Source of the DNA: Hymenobacter chitinivorans DSM 11115 | Lineage (GTDB): Bacteria > Bacteroidota > Bacteroidia > Cytophagales > Hymenobacteraceae | Direction: 5' to 3' | Assembly: GCF_002797555.1 (NCBI RefSeq) | Contig: NZ_PGFA01000003.1 | Coordinates: 434,001-498,000, forward strand | DNA length: 64,000 nt | Shown here: piece after piece, positions 1 through 8,766 of the stretch | Position numbering within the stretch: position 1 is the first letter of the stretch | How the letters are laid out: each line of letters opens with the position of its first letter | Notes under the pieces: generated by a model | Database searches by the model: none | Told to the model about the DNA's origin: nothing | Seen by the model: the letters and a program-made list of their open reading frames with translations, nothing else | Program-made: the position numbers and the translations under genes

Positions 1-1
1 C

Positions 2-1024
2 AGCCCCGACGAGCTCAAGGCCTTTATGGTGGAGCACGGCGAAAAGCCCTTCCGCGCCAAGCAGGTGCTGGAGTGGCTGTGGAAGAATACCGCCGGCTCG
101 TTTGAGGAAATGAACAACATTTCCCTGAGCACCCGCGAGCTGCTAGCCAAGTACTTTGTTATCAACGGCGTGGCGGTGCAGAATCAGCAGCTCAGCAACG
201 ACGGTACCATCAAATCGGCCTTCCGCCTGCACGACGGCAACATCGTGGAAGGCGTGCTTATTCCGCACGACACGCGCATGACGGCCTGCATCAGCTCGCA
301 GGTGGGCTGTTCGCTGACTTGTAAGTTTTGCGCCACGGGCTACATGGAGCGCAAGCGCAACCTGGACGCGGCCGAAATCTACGACCAGGTAGTGCGCATC
401 CGGGAGCAGTGCGAGGCCCAGTACGGCACGCCGCTCACTAACATCGTGTACATGGGCATGGGCGAGCCGCTGCTCAACTACGCCAACGTGGTGGAAAGTG
501 TGCGCCGCATCACCGCCCCCGACGGGCTGAACATGGCGCCGCGCCGCATCACCATCAGCACCGCCGGTATTGCCAAGATGATCAAAAAGCTGGCTGACGA
601 CGACGTGAAGGCCAATCTGGCCCTCTCGCTGCATGCGCCCAACGACGTGAAGCGCAACGAAATCATGCCCATCAACGAGGCCAACTCCCTGGCCGCTTTG
701 AAGGACGCGTTGCAGTATTACCACCAGAAAACCGGCCGCAAAGTCACCTACGAGTACATCGTGTTCGAGAACTTCAACGACACGCTCGAAGACGCGGCTG
801 AACTGTACACCATCAGCAAGTGGCTGCCCTGCAAGGTGAATTTGATTGAGTATAACCCCATCGAAAACGCCAGCTACCAGAACGCCGAAGCCGATAAAAT
901 CACGGCCTTCCACAAGTACCTGGCCGACCGGGGCGTGCAAACCAACATCCGCCGCTCCCGTGGTAAGGACATTGACGCGGCCTGCGGGCAGCTGGCGGTA
1001 AAGGAAAAAGCCGAGGTAGCGTAA
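2..1024 (+). CDS. rlmN: 23S rRNA (adenine-2503-C2)-methyltransferase RlmN, 5' end missing
   Basis: This radical SAM enzyme methylates C2 of A2503 in 23S rRNA (and A37 in some tRNAs). The cluster motif GCSLTCKFCATG gives Cys 95, 99 and 102, counted from the first in-window ATG at 26. The conserved tail GKDIDAACGQL carries the second catalytic Cys that takes part in the methyl-transfer mechanism. The reading frame is open from base 2 through residues SPDELKAF before that ATG, and the family normally begins a little further upstream, so the start is outside the window. A hairpin terminator follows 23 bases after the stop. Identification is firm; only the N-terminus is unknown. Confidence 0.96.
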   Translation, partial: SPDELKAFMVEHGEKPFRAKQVLEWLWKNTAGSFEEMNNISLSTRELLAKYFVINGVAVQNQQLSNDGTIKSAFRLHDGNIVEGVLIPHDTRMTACISSQVGCSLTCKFCATGYMERKRNLDAAEIYDQVVRIREQCEAQYGTPLTNIVYMGMGEPLLNYANVVESVRRITAPDGLNMAPRRITISTAGIAKMIKKLADDDVKANLALSLHAPNDVKRNEIMPINEANSLAALKDALQYYHQKTGRKVTYEYIVFENFNDTLEDAAELYTISKWLPCKVNLIEYNPIENASYQNAEADKITAFHKYLADRGVQTNIRRSRGKDIDAACGQLAVKEKAEVA

Positions 1025-1046
1025 ATCAAGACTGCGCAGTCACACA

Positions 1047-1086
1047 AAAGGCCGCTGAATCTCAATTCAGCGGCCTTTCTGTTTTT
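1047..1086. terminator. Bidirectional hairpin terminator between rlmN and the spondin-domain gene
   Basis: AAAGGCCGCTGAAT and its exact reverse complement ATTCAGCGGCCTTT are separated by a short loop and flanked by A and T runs. It sits between two convergent genes, overlapping the last bases of the minus-strand gene, and can serve both. Confidence 0.85.
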
Positions 1087-1741
1087 ACTTGATTCGCTCC
1101 AGCACGAAATACCCCACGGGAGGAGCCGAGTTGCTCACGGCCCGGACGACGCCGACCGGCGTGGTGGGCTGGTCGGGGGAGGTGTAATCAGGGCCGCTGT
1201 CGGTGCCGGCATCGTAGAACGTGGCCGGGATGCGGCGCGTGGCGGCCCAGCCGGTCGTGGTGAGCAGGTCGTGGACTTCGAGGGCGGCAAACCAGTCGGG
1301 GCTGGGCGCTATCATCGTTACCACCGTCAGGGCCGGGTGGCTGCGACTCAGGCGGATAGTATCGGTCAGGGCGCCGGGCGACGCGGTGGCGGTGCGGCCA
1401 TCGAGCAGCCGAAAGGCTTTGCCCTGAGCAATGAGCGTGTTGATTTCGCTCCGCAGCGCGGTGTTGTTGCCCAGCTCGGCCATATTTTTGATACCCAGAC
1501 TGGCCGGAGCAGTAGCCCGAAACAGGCCAGCGTCGGCGTCGTGCCCATGGGAGGCGCCGATGAGGGGTGAAAAATGCGCCCCCACCGGGTAGCTACCCGG
1601 GTGGGTGGTGGCACTCCAGCTGGCCTCGAAGGTGACGCGGTACAGGGCCGTGGTATCGGGGGCGGGAGCTTGGTCGTCGTCGCCTGATTCGGCGCAGCCG
1701 GCCAGCAAAGCCGACAGGATAAGCATCCAATGCTGTTTCAT
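1085..1741 (-). CDS. Spondin-domain lipoprotein
   Basis: A 218-residue predicted lipoprotein. The N-terminus has a hydrophobic signal with lipobox LLAGC (Cys at residue 16), so it should be anchored to a membrane facing the periplasm or surface. From about residue 34 the sequence matches the spondin N-domain pattern: YRVTFEASWSATTHP, then GAHFSPLIGASHG, a GIKNMAELGN segment and a later TMIAPSPDWFAALEVHDL block. Bacterial spondin-domain proteins are widespread in marine and soil Bacteroidota but their function is poorly known. It is convergent with rlmN and probably monocistronic. Domain call is fairly confident; the role is unknown. Confidence 0.8.
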   Translation of the reverse strand: MKQHWMLILSALLAGCAESGDDDQAPAPDTTALYRVTFEASWSATTHPGSYPVGAHFSPLIGASHGHDADAGLFRATAPASLGIKNMAELGNNTALRSEINTLIAQGKAFRLLDGRTATASPGALTDTIRLSRSHPALTVVTMIAPSPDWFAALEVHDLLTTTGWAATRRIPATFYDAGTDSGPDYTSPDQPTTPVGVVRAVSNSAPPVGYFVLERIK

Positions 1742-1813
1742 AGGTAAGCGGCTGGCGGTGAGCAGGAAAAGTATAAACGTAACGCTGCCGGCTGCTGGTT
1801 TGGTATAGCCGGG

Positions 1814-2974
1814 TTATTTGACCTGCCCAAACCGGTAGGCTACTTCCAAGTAAGCGGGAGCCGTGGCGCTGCCGTCGCTGTAGGCCAGGCCTAAGGTCCC
1901 GCTTAGGCGGGACGCTGCCACTCGGGCCCCAAACAAGCCGAGTAAATGGCGTTGTTTTACCCCAAACACGTTGGTTTCATAGATATACGTCTCGTTGAGC
2001 AGCGACAACCGGCGCAGAATTCGGGTGGCGCCCCCAAGCACCACAACCGGTGTACTGCCGAAGCGGCCATAACCATAGCCGTAGCCTACGCCGGCCGTCA
2101 GGTTGTGGTCGGCAGTGCCGTAAGTACCCAGGCCGTAGACCGCGCCAAACAGCAGGCCGTACGCCCGGGTTACCTCGCCGTACATCCCGACGTGGAATTT
2201 CTCCGCTACGGGCACCGCATACTTGCCGGTGAGCGTCAGGGAGACGTACGATCTAGAACCGGGGCCGACGGGCAATTCCAGGACCCCGCCCGCGCTCAGC
2301 CGGTCGGAGAAGCCGTGACTGGCAGCCACGTTCAGCAGCCCGGCGGCCTGCACCAGGGTTTCGCCGCGCCGCAGCGGCCGGGCCGTGGGCATGCCAAAGA
2401 CGCGGGTGCCATTGCCGACCGGGTCCCAGCCCCGGCGGGCTTGCTCGGGAGTGAGCAGCTCCAATTGGCGGATGTCGGCCCGCGGCACCGTGCGCGGCCC
2501 CAGAATCTTGACGTCGAAATCCAGCTCCTGGGGCCGCTCCGTCACGAGCACACCCACGAAGGAGGTGCCGTCGGCGGTTTGCACGGCGTAGGAGCGGCCG
2601 TATTGCAGCGCCCCGGTCGACGAAGTGCCGGCGCCGGCCAGTTCCTGCTGGCGCAGCTCAATGCTTTGGCGCACCTGGGCAAACTGCGCCGGCGTGAAGA
2701 CCCGGCTGCGACTAGTGCCACTCAGAAAACGAACCTGCAACGTGATAGTGCTGTCGGGGCTCAAGCTTTGCTCGAAGCGGGCCTGATCAAAGTCGGCAGT
2801 GGAGAAATACGGAAACAGGCCGTAGTAGCGCTTTTCCTGCTGGTCGATGGTTTCGCCCACTAAAGGACTGACGACCAGTACCCGGACGGCCGCTTGCTGG
2901 GCCTGAAGGCTGGTACTAAACAGCAGATAAACCCCACTGCTAAGCAGCAGGCCACGCAAGAATGAAGGCAACAT
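1814..2974 (-). CDS. Secreted protein with a beta-barrel-like C-terminus, function unknown
   Basis: A 386-residue protein with a clear signal peptide ending near LFSTSLQAQ (residues 1-25). The first half (about 26-200) is soluble and polar and includes a segment around EELDFDVKILGPRTVPRADIR-like text that suggests a small beta domain. The second half is rich in alternating aromatic/Gly strands (for example YVSLTLTGKYAVPV, VGYGYGYGRFG) and ends in YRFGQVK, like Bacteroidota outer-membrane barrels. It lies just downstream of the spondin lipoprotein's promoter region, same strand. I do not recognise the family. No enzymatic motif is visible. Confidence 0.65.
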   Translation of the reverse strand: MLPSFLRGLLLSSGVYLLFSTSLQAQQAAVRVLVVSPLVGETIDQQEKRYYGLFPYFSTADFDQARFEQSLSPDSTITLQVRFLSGTSRSRVFTPAQFAQVRQSIELRQQELAGAGTSSTGALQYGRSYAVQTADGTSFVGVLVTERPQELDFDVKILGPRTVPRADIRQLELLTPEQARRGWDPVGNGTRVFGMPTARPLRRGETLVQAAGLLNVAASHGFSDRLSAGGVLELPVGPGSRSYVSLTLTGKYAVPVAEKFHVGMYGEVTRAYGLLFGAVYGLGTYGTADHNLTAGVGYGYGYGRFGSTPVVVLGGATRILRRLSLLNETYIYETNVFGVKQRHLLGLFGARVAASRLSGTLGLAYSDGSATAPAYLEVAYRFGQVK

Positions 2975-3037
2975 AAGGATATTTATACCCTTAAATGTAG
3001 CCCCTTTCCGGCCAGTCAGCCAATAAAATGGATTAGC

Positions 3038-4006
3038 CTAACTTTTAAAGCGCCCGGTGGAGCGGGGCCGGCCGGTGCTGATTTCCTCCTTGGTTTCACC
3101 CTCGGGCACTTCCCGGGTTTCGATGCGCACAGCGTGGGCCTTGGGCTGCACTTTCTGGCCGAAGGCATCGGCAAACTCCTGGGTAAACTCGGCCCCGAAG
3201 AAGATAATCAGGGCCGAATAGTTGACCCACACCAGGAGCACAATAGCGGACCCGGCCGCCCCGAAGGCCGAGCCCGGATCAGCCTTCGCAATGTAGAAGG
3301 CAATCAGGAACTTGCCCAATACAAAGAGCAGGGCGGTAATAAAAGCGCCGATGCCGACGTCGCGCCACCGGATTATGGCGTCGGGCAGGAAGCGGTAGAT
3401 AAGCGCGAAGAGCAGGGACGTGACGCCGAGCGACAAGACGAAGTCAACCAGGCGGATAACCACGACTCCTACTTCGGGAAACCACTGCTGCAGCTTGCCG
3501 GTGAAGGCGCTGAGCACGGCGCTAATCACAAAAGAGATGAGCAGCAGCAGCGCCACGCTCAGAATCAGGCCGAAGGACAGGAGCCGGTCGCGCACGAACT
3601 GCCAAATGCCGTTACGGGGCTTCACCTTCAGGTTCCAGATGTCGTTGATACTTTCCTGGAGCGTTACGAAAAACGTGGTAGCAGCAAAAATAAGCGCGCC
3701 GATACCGATGATGGAGGCCACACCGCTTTTCTGCTGCTTCGTGAACTCAGCAATGGAGTCCTGCAGAAATTTGGCGGAGTCGGCCCCCAAAAAGCCCCGC
3801 ATTTGCCCGTAGACCTGACCTGTTACGGCTTCGGCACCATACAGGGAGCTGGCTACGGTGATGACGATGAGCAGCAGGGGCGGCAGCGAGAAAATAGTGT
3901 AGTAGGACAAGGCGGCAGCGTGCCGAAACGAGTTATTGGTCATGAACTCGCTGGCCGTGGTTTTCAGAATGCCGACAACATCGGAAAGGCGGTAGTGTGT
4001 GGCCAT
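3038..4006 (-). CDS. YihY/BrkB-family inner-membrane protein
   Basis: About 322 residues from the ATG whose complement is at 4004-4006. The frame extends upstream to 4150, but that longer form lacks homology-like sequence and would run into the divergent lipoprotein gene. The N-terminal part contains FRHAAALSYYTIFSLPPLLL, the hallmark of the BrkB/YihY family, followed by five more hydrophobic segments and the conserved GSAFGAAGSAIVLLVWVNYSA region; the C-terminus is a charged cytoplasmic tail. The family was once called ribonuclease BN or virulence factor BrkB; its transport role is still uncertain. Confidence in the family is high. Confidence 0.9.
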   Translation of the reverse strand: MATHYRLSDVVGILKTTASEFMTNNSFRHAAALSYYTIFSLPPLLLIVITVASSLYGAEAVTGQVYGQMRGFLGADSAKFLQDSIAEFTKQQKSGVASIIGIGALIFAATTFFVTLQESINDIWNLKVKPRNGIWQFVRDRLLSFGLILSVALLLLISFVISAVLSAFTGKLQQWFPEVGVVVIRLVDFVLSLGVTSLLFALIYRFLPDAIIRWRDVGIGAFITALLFVLGKFLIAFYIAKADPGSAFGAAGSAIVLLVWVNYSALIIFFGAEFTQEFADAFGQKVQPKAHAVRIETREVPEGETKEEISTGRPRSTGRFKS

Positions 4007-4105
4007 GGGGCGGAAAGCTGGGAGGATAAGTATGGGGTAGTACGGCTCGAAGCCGGGGGCGTTTGGTTGAGCTTCCCAAAACCATTCATTTGTGCCTACA
4101 GTTGC

Positions 4106-4113
4106 TAGCTTTG
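4106..4113 (+). promoter_or_regulatory. Candidate Bacteroidota -7 box TAGCTTTG
   Basis: Exact match to TAnnTTTG, 11 bases before the ATG at 4125. No good -33 TTTG at 19-21 bases upstream. If used, the mRNA would have a leader of only a few bases. Confidence 0.4.
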
Positions 4114-4124
4114 GCGGGGCGCAA

Positions 4125-4994
4125 ATGCCTCGTTTTACTTCTCGCTCCATGCTCCTTTCCCGCTACGTTCTGTCTTTGCTGCCCGGCGCCGGCCTGGCTC
4201 TGCTGCTCACCGGCCCCAGCGGCTGCACCACCACCAAAACCACGTCATCGGCGGCGGCTGGGGCGGCGGCTACCGGCGGCAACGTCACGCCCTATCCCGC
4301 CGCTGCGGGCTTCGACCAGGCCGGCTCCGACGCCCGCGCCCAGGCCTGGGCCGATACGGTGATGCACCAGATGGGCGGCTACGCGGCCTGGCAGCAAACG
4401 CGGCTATTGGGCTGGGACTTTCTGGACGGCTCCTACCAGCTCTGGGACAAGCAAACCGGGGACTTCCGCTGGCAAAAAGACACGCTGGTGGCCGTCTATA
4501 ACCTCACCACCAAGCAGGGCCACACCTACAGCAAAGGCCAGGATATTTCCTCCACCGAGAAGGGTAAAAAGCTGCTGGACCGGATGTACCCGATTTGGGT
4601 AAACAACTCCTGGTGGCTGCTGATGCCCTTCAAGCTCAAGGATTCGGGCGTGACGCTGACCTACAAGGGCCCAGGCCAGCTGATGGACGGCACCCCGGCG
4701 GAGGTGCTGAACATGACCTTCAAGAACGTGGGCGTGACGCCCGACAATAAGTACGAAGTCTACGTGAGCCCCCGTACCAAGCTGGTCGAGGAGTGGGCCT
4801 ACTTCCCCAAAGCCACCGACGCCCAGCCCGCTTTCCGCCGCCGCTGGACCGGCTACCAGCAGTACGGCCCCCTGAAGCTGGCCGCCGACCGCACCGACGG
4901 CAAAGACGGCCGCCACCTGGACCACATTACGGCCCGCACCGCCGTGCCCGCCGGCGTGATGCAGAACCCGGCGCCCCTGGCCCGGCTCGAATAG
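4125..4994 (+). CDS. Putative lipoprotein, function unknown
   Basis: About 289 residues from ATG 4125 (in-frame ATGs also at 4092 and 4149). The N-terminus has a hydrophobic stretch LLPGAGLALLLTG followed by PSGC, a plausible though non-ideal lipobox, then a low-complexity Thr/Ala/Gly linker. The mature part begins ADTVMHQMGGYAAWQQTRLLGWDFLDGSYQLWDK and has a beta-rich pattern similar to LolA-like outer-membrane lipoprotein-sorting folds (KTGDFRWQKDTLVAVYN, then a late SPRTKLVEEWAYFPKA segment). The similarity to LolA/DUF-type folds is my inference. It is divergent from the BrkB gene and converges on the DUF3891 gene with 3 bases between stops. Confidence 0.7.
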   Translation: MPRFTSRSMLLSRYVLSLLPGAGLALLLTGPSGCTTTKTTSSAAAGAAATGGNVTPYPAAAGFDQAGSDARAQAWADTVMHQMGGYAAWQQTRLLGWDFLDGSYQLWDKQTGDFRWQKDTLVAVYNLTTKQGHTYSKGQDISSTEKGKKLLDRMYPIWVNNSWWLLMPFKLKDSGVTLTYKGPGQLMDGTPAEVLNMTFKNVGVTPDNKYEVYVSPRTKLVEEWAYFPKATDAQPAFRRRWTGYQQYGPLKLAADRTDGKDGRHLDHITARTAVPAGVMQNPAPLARLE

Positions 4995-4997
4995 CGG

Positions 4998-5726
4998 CTA
5001 GCGGGCAAAATCCCAGCGCAGGGTCACAATCGGGGCCTGGTGGATGGCTTCGCTCAGCTCCGCATCGTCCTTGAACTGCAATTGTTGCAGCTGGCAGGCC
5101 TCTACGCTCACGCTGAACTCCCGGGTGGCAAACGGCCAGGGCGTGACCTGCACCGGGCCGCCGGGCGCAGGCTGCACCACCTCGTGGCGCTGCCCATCGG
5201 GCCCGGTGCTGATTTCGAGGTGGCGGCCCATTTCGGGTAGCTCCTGCCGGCACAGAATCAGGCTGAGCCGGTCGCACCACTGCATCAGGTCGTAGGCTTG
5301 CTGGGCTTCGGCTTTGGTAACCTTCAGGCCCCGGCGCCAGCGCTGCTGGTCGGCTTTCTGCTCGTCGAGAAAGGCGTCGATTTCGGGCTGCTGCCCGCGC
5401 AGGCTCTCGTAGAGGAAGCTCAGGTGCATACTAGTAAGCAGGCTGCGCCACTGGCCCTGGAAGCGGGCGGCCCGCAGCACGCCGGTGGCCTGGGCCAGGG
5501 AAAATTCCTTCATCGTGAAGTTGGCCGGAGCCCCGGCGGGCGTCAGGCCGTAGTGCCCGTCCCAGCGTTCCTGCTCGTCGTCGTGCTGGGCAATGGCGGC
5601 CAGCAGGCCCACCCACCGGTCGGCCGGGCCGAAGGGCTGCCACTGCCAGGCCAGCTGGGCCGCCAGCAAGGCGTGGGCTTGTTGGTAAATAATCTGCCAG
5701 CCGTCGGGCGTAAGGTTTACAATCAT
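4998..5726 (-). CDS. DUF3891 family protein
   Basis: About 242 residues starting MIVNLTPDGWQIIYQQAHALLA, the usual beginning of DUF3891; an upstream in-frame ATG at 5768 adds 14 residues with no family match. The region LLAAIAQHDDEQERWDGHYGL contains the conserved HDD segment, which suggests a metal-binding HD-like helical protein, and a second block reads YDLMQWCDRLSLILC. No function has been established for the family. It stands alone between convergent and divergent neighbours. Confidence 0.82.
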   Translation of the reverse strand: MIVNLTPDGWQIIYQQAHALLAAQLAWQWQPFGPADRWVGLLAAIAQHDDEQERWDGHYGLTPAGAPANFTMKEFSLAQATGVLRAARFQGQWRSLLTSMHLSFLYESLRGQQPEIDAFLDEQKADQQRWRRGLKVTKAEAQQAYDLMQWCDRLSLILCRQELPEMGRHLEISTGPDGQRHEVVQPAPGGPVQVTPWPFATREFSVSVEACQLQQLQFKDDAELSEAIHQAPIVTLRWDFAR

Positions 5727-5937
5727 GGGGAGAAGACAAAATAGGCCCGCGTTGGGGTAGCTGGGCATACGCCCCGCGGCGGCGCGGGTTGGGGCATTGG
5801 GCCGCCCAAACCAGTAGCCTGGCCCGGGAAAAATTTACCTTGTGCAACTTTGCCCCGGCGGCCGATGTGTTCAGATAACCAAGCGCCGCTCCGGCCGCGT
5901 ATCAGGACCGGCGCCGATTTACCATTCGTTTCCCTTT

Positions 5938-6753
5938 ATGAATCCACACGTCCAGCAAATTCTTGATAACCCGTTAGCCGCCGCGGCTATTGTCGGCAAC
6001 CTGGTCATTATCGAGAGCCTGTTGTCGGTGGATAACGCGGCGGTACTGGCCACGATGGTCGGCGACCTGCCCAAGGAGCAGCGCCACAAAGCCCTGCGCT
6101 ACGGCATCATCGGGGCCTACGTGTTTCGCGGCATCTGCATCCTGTTTGCTTCTTATCTAATTGAGTTCTGGTTTCTAAAGCCCTTGGGCGGCTTGTACCT
6201 GGTGTATTTGGCCTACAACCAGTTTAAGCCCAAACGCTCCTCGTCCTCTGATGAGGACGAGGAAATCGACAAGGAGAAAAGCTGGCTCTACAAGCGCACC
6301 TTGGGCCTGTTTGGCAAGTTTTGGGCTACCGTGGCCCTGATTGAGCTCATGGACCTGGCCTTCAGCATCGACAACGTGTTTGCCGTCGTGGCCTTCACCG
6401 ACAACCTGATTCTGATTTGCCTGGGCGTGTTTATCGGCATCCTGGCTATGCGGCTCGTAGCCCAGGCCTTCGTGCTGCTCATGGCCAAGTATCCGTTTCT
6501 GGAAACGGCCGCCTTCCTCGTTATCGGGGTGCTGGGTTTGAAGCTGATGCTGTCCTTGTTTGAGCATTACCTGCCGACCCACCCGTTCAGCGTATTCCTG
6601 GGCAGCCACGGCGCCGACGTGGGCCTGACGCTTATTACCGTGGGCTTTTTCGTAGTGCCCCTCATTACCTCCTGGCTCTTCAACGTGCCCCGGCACATGA
6701 CCATGCCCAAGATTCCGAAGCGCAAGCCCGAGGAGAAGAAGAGGGTGGGGTAA
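5938..6753 (+). CDS. TerC-family integral membrane protein
   Basis: About 271 residues with seven to nine hydrophobic segments. Start chosen at MNPHVQQILDNPLAAAAIVGNLVIIESLLSVDNA; the upstream in-frame ATG at 5842 adds a hydrophilic extension unlike the family. The two diagnostic motifs are SLLSVDNAAVLATMV (about residues 26-40) and IELMDLAFSIDNVFAVV (about 138-154), each with the acidic residues thought to bind metal in TerC/Alx transporters. Members are linked to manganese export and tellurite resistance. A charged, acidic cytosolic loop (SSSDEDEEIDKEK) separates the halves. Followed by a 20-bp palindrome. Confidence 0.9.
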   Translation: MNPHVQQILDNPLAAAAIVGNLVIIESLLSVDNAAVLATMVGDLPKEQRHKALRYGIIGAYVFRGICILFASYLIEFWFLKPLGGLYLVYLAYNQFKPKRSSSSDEDEEIDKEKSWLYKRTLGLFGKFWATVALIELMDLAFSIDNVFAVVAFTDNLILICLGVFIGILAMRLVAQAFVLLMAKYPFLETAAFLVIGVLGLKLMLSLFEHYLPTHPFSVFLGSHGADVGLTLITVGFFVVPLITSWLFNVPRHMTMPKIPKRKPEEKKRVG

Positions 6754-6795
6754 AAGGCTAAAAAAGCAGGCTTCCCCATTGATTGATAAATGACG

Positions 6796-6837
6796 TTTCG
6801 CGGGCCGCAGTAATTTGAATTACTGCGGCCCGCGAAA
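6796..6837. terminator. Perfect 20-bp hairpin after the TerC gene
   Basis: Arms 6796-6815 and 6818-6837 are exact reverse complements with only a two-base loop. Its position 42 bases after the TerC stop fits transcription termination, but there is no long T run, so it may also act as an mRNA-stabilising structure or a cruciform. Confidence 0.65.
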
Positions 6838-6966
6838 TGCTTTCTGGCTGACTACAGTGCGAATAATTATCCGTTTCTTGGAGCCGGCGGGGCTGGGGCC
6901 TTGCTCGCAAATTATTGAGCAGTAACTGCTTCAAGCATTACCACGCCCTCATCCACATCGGTTGCT

Positions 6967-8682
6967 ATGCATTTCTGTACTCACTACCGGCGAATAAGCC
7001 TGTTGGCGCTATTCCTTCTGGCCCTGCCCGCGGCTCTGCGCGCCCAAAGCTGGCAGCGGGCCTTGGCCTTGGCCTCTGTCCCCGGCACTGGTCTTACCTT
7101 TTGCAACACCACTTGCTACGACGTGGCCGGCAATGTGGTCGTAGCGGGCTCCTTCGGGGGCACTCTCACGCTAGGTTCGTTTACGCTGAACAGCGCCGGT
7201 AATCGCGACATCTTTGTGGCCCGCCTCAACCCGGCGGGGCAGTGGGTGCAGGCTGTGCGGGCCGGTGGTGAGGGTGACGATGGCGCTTCGGCTCTGCTGT
7301 TACTGCCCAGCGGCGAGCTAGCAGTGGGCGGGGGGATAAACGGTACTTCCGTAACGTTTGGGTCGCGCACGCTCTCCACCAGTAACGGTAAAAGTGACGC
7401 CTTCGTGGCCCGGCTCAACCCCGCCGGGGAGTGGACCCAGGTTGTGCAGGCCGGGAGCTATGGAGACGAGGGCATAAGCGCCTTGACCCTGGATGCCGCC
7501 GGGCAAATAGTAACAGCAGGCAGTTTTGATAGTGACGCGGTTACATTCGGCTCCTTTACGGTCACTCGCACGCCAAGTGACCCCCGTGCTTCCATTTACC
7601 CGGACTTGTTTGCGGCTCGGCTAAATCCTGCTGGACAGTGGACGCAGGCCATCAGCTGCCAAGGGAGCTTTTACGAATCGGTTACTTCACTCGCTGCTTA
7701 TCCCGATGGTTCCGTTTTGGTAGCGGGGCAGTACGGCGGTACCTTTACAATGGGTAACGTCCGCTTCACTGACGCATCGACGCCCTTTTCCAACATCTTC
7801 CTGGGCCGACTGGGCATGGATGGGAAGTGGTCGGAAGCAACCTCCTTGGGCGGGCCTAACACTGAATCCATTGGCCAGATGGCCCTTGACGCCGCCGGCA
7901 ACGTAACCGTAGTGGGTAGCTTCAGAAGTCCTAAACTGACCATCGGAGGCACCACGCTCGTTAACGCCGACCCCGCCAATACGGACACTGGTTATTCCAA
8001 CACCAGTGACATCTTCGTCGCGCGCCGAAACACCGCCGGGCAGTGGACCCAGGCAGTTCGGGCCGGTGGCCTAGGCAATGAGGAAAATCCCCGCTTAGTA
8101 CTTGGTGCCAATGGCGCGGTGACAGTAGCGGGCTCCTTTAGCAGCCCGAGCCTTGCTCTGGGCGCCTTCACGCTCACCAATGCTGCTGCTCCCGATCCTA
8201 CGGCCGACATATTCGTTGCCCAGCTCGATGCCGCGGGGACCTGGGTTTCGGCTTTGGGCGCGGGCGGTGCCGATAAGCAGTTTGTAAACGCGCTGGTAGC
8301 CGATGGCCGCGGCGGAGGGGTTATGGTTGGCTATTCGCAGGGCCCTACCGTTACATTTGGCTCTACTACCGTCGGCTCCAGCAATTCATTTTACGGACTA
8401 GTAGCGCAGTTCAATGGCGTGGTTTCAGCTACCAAGGCCACTGCCCCCGCGGAAGTATTCACGCTGGTTCCCAACCCGGCTATTACCCAAGCCCGCCTCA
8501 TCTGGCCCCAGGCCACGGCTGCTCCGCGCTCCGTGCAGCTGCTCGACGGCCTGGGCCGGGAGGTGCGCCGCCAGTTGCTGCCCGCCCGCGCTACCACCGC
8601 TACACTCGACGTAGCCGGCCTGGCGCCGGGCCTGTACCTGGTGCGCTGCGGCGCGGCCGTTACCCGGCTAGTGGTGGAGTAA
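6967..8682 (+). CDS. Secreted repeat (beta-propeller-like) protein with T9SS sorting domain
   Basis: 571 residues. Signal peptide at 1-26 ending LPAALRAQ. Residues about 30-490 hold roughly eight repeats built on FVARLNPAGQWTQAVRAGG followed by a Gly/Ala-rich strand and a TFGSxT turn; this resembles SBBP-type beta-propeller repeats. The last 75 residues (VFTLVPNPAITQARLIWP through GLAPGLYLVRCG and RLVVE) are a type A sorting domain that directs export through T9SS and attachment at the surface. Flanked by hairpins on both sides, so probably monocistronic. Ligand unknown. Confidence 0.85.
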   Translation: MHFCTHYRRISLLALFLLALPAALRAQSWQRALALASVPGTGLTFCNTTCYDVAGNVVVAGSFGGTLTLGSFTLNSAGNRDIFVARLNPAGQWVQAVRAGGEGDDGASALLLLPSGELAVGGGINGTSVTFGSRTLSTSNGKSDAFVARLNPAGEWTQVVQAGSYGDEGISALTLDAAGQIVTAGSFDSDAVTFGSFTVTRTPSDPRASIYPDLFAARLNPAGQWTQAISCQGSFYESVTSLAAYPDGSVLVAGQYGGTFTMGNVRFTDASTPFSNIFLGRLGMDGKWSEATSLGGPNTESIGQMALDAAGNVTVVGSFRSPKLTIGGTTLVNADPANTDTGYSNTSDIFVARRNTAGQWTQAVRAGGLGNEENPRLVLGANGAVTVAGSFSSPSLALGAFTLTNAAAPDPTADIFVAQLDAAGTWVSALGAGGADKQFVNALVADGRGGGVMVGYSQGPTVTFGSTTVGSSNSFYGLVAQFNGVVSATKATAPAEVFTLVPNPAITQARLIWPQATAAPRSVQLLDGLGREVRRQLLPARATTATLDVAGLAPGLYLVRCGAAVTRLVVE

Positions 8683-8712
8683 CCCGCCTTCTGCTTTTCG
8701 CTAATGCTTAAT

Positions 8713-8747
8713 AAAAGGCCCCGCTGTCGTGACAACGGGGCCTTTTT
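8713..8747. terminator. Intrinsic terminator between convergent genes
   Basis: AAAAGGCCCCG and CGGGGCCTTTT form an 11-bp stem around a 12-base loop, with T and A runs on the outer sides, between the T9SS protein and the threonine dehydrogenase gene. Confidence 0.85.
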
Positions 8748-8766
8748 ACAGCAACAGAATGGCCTG

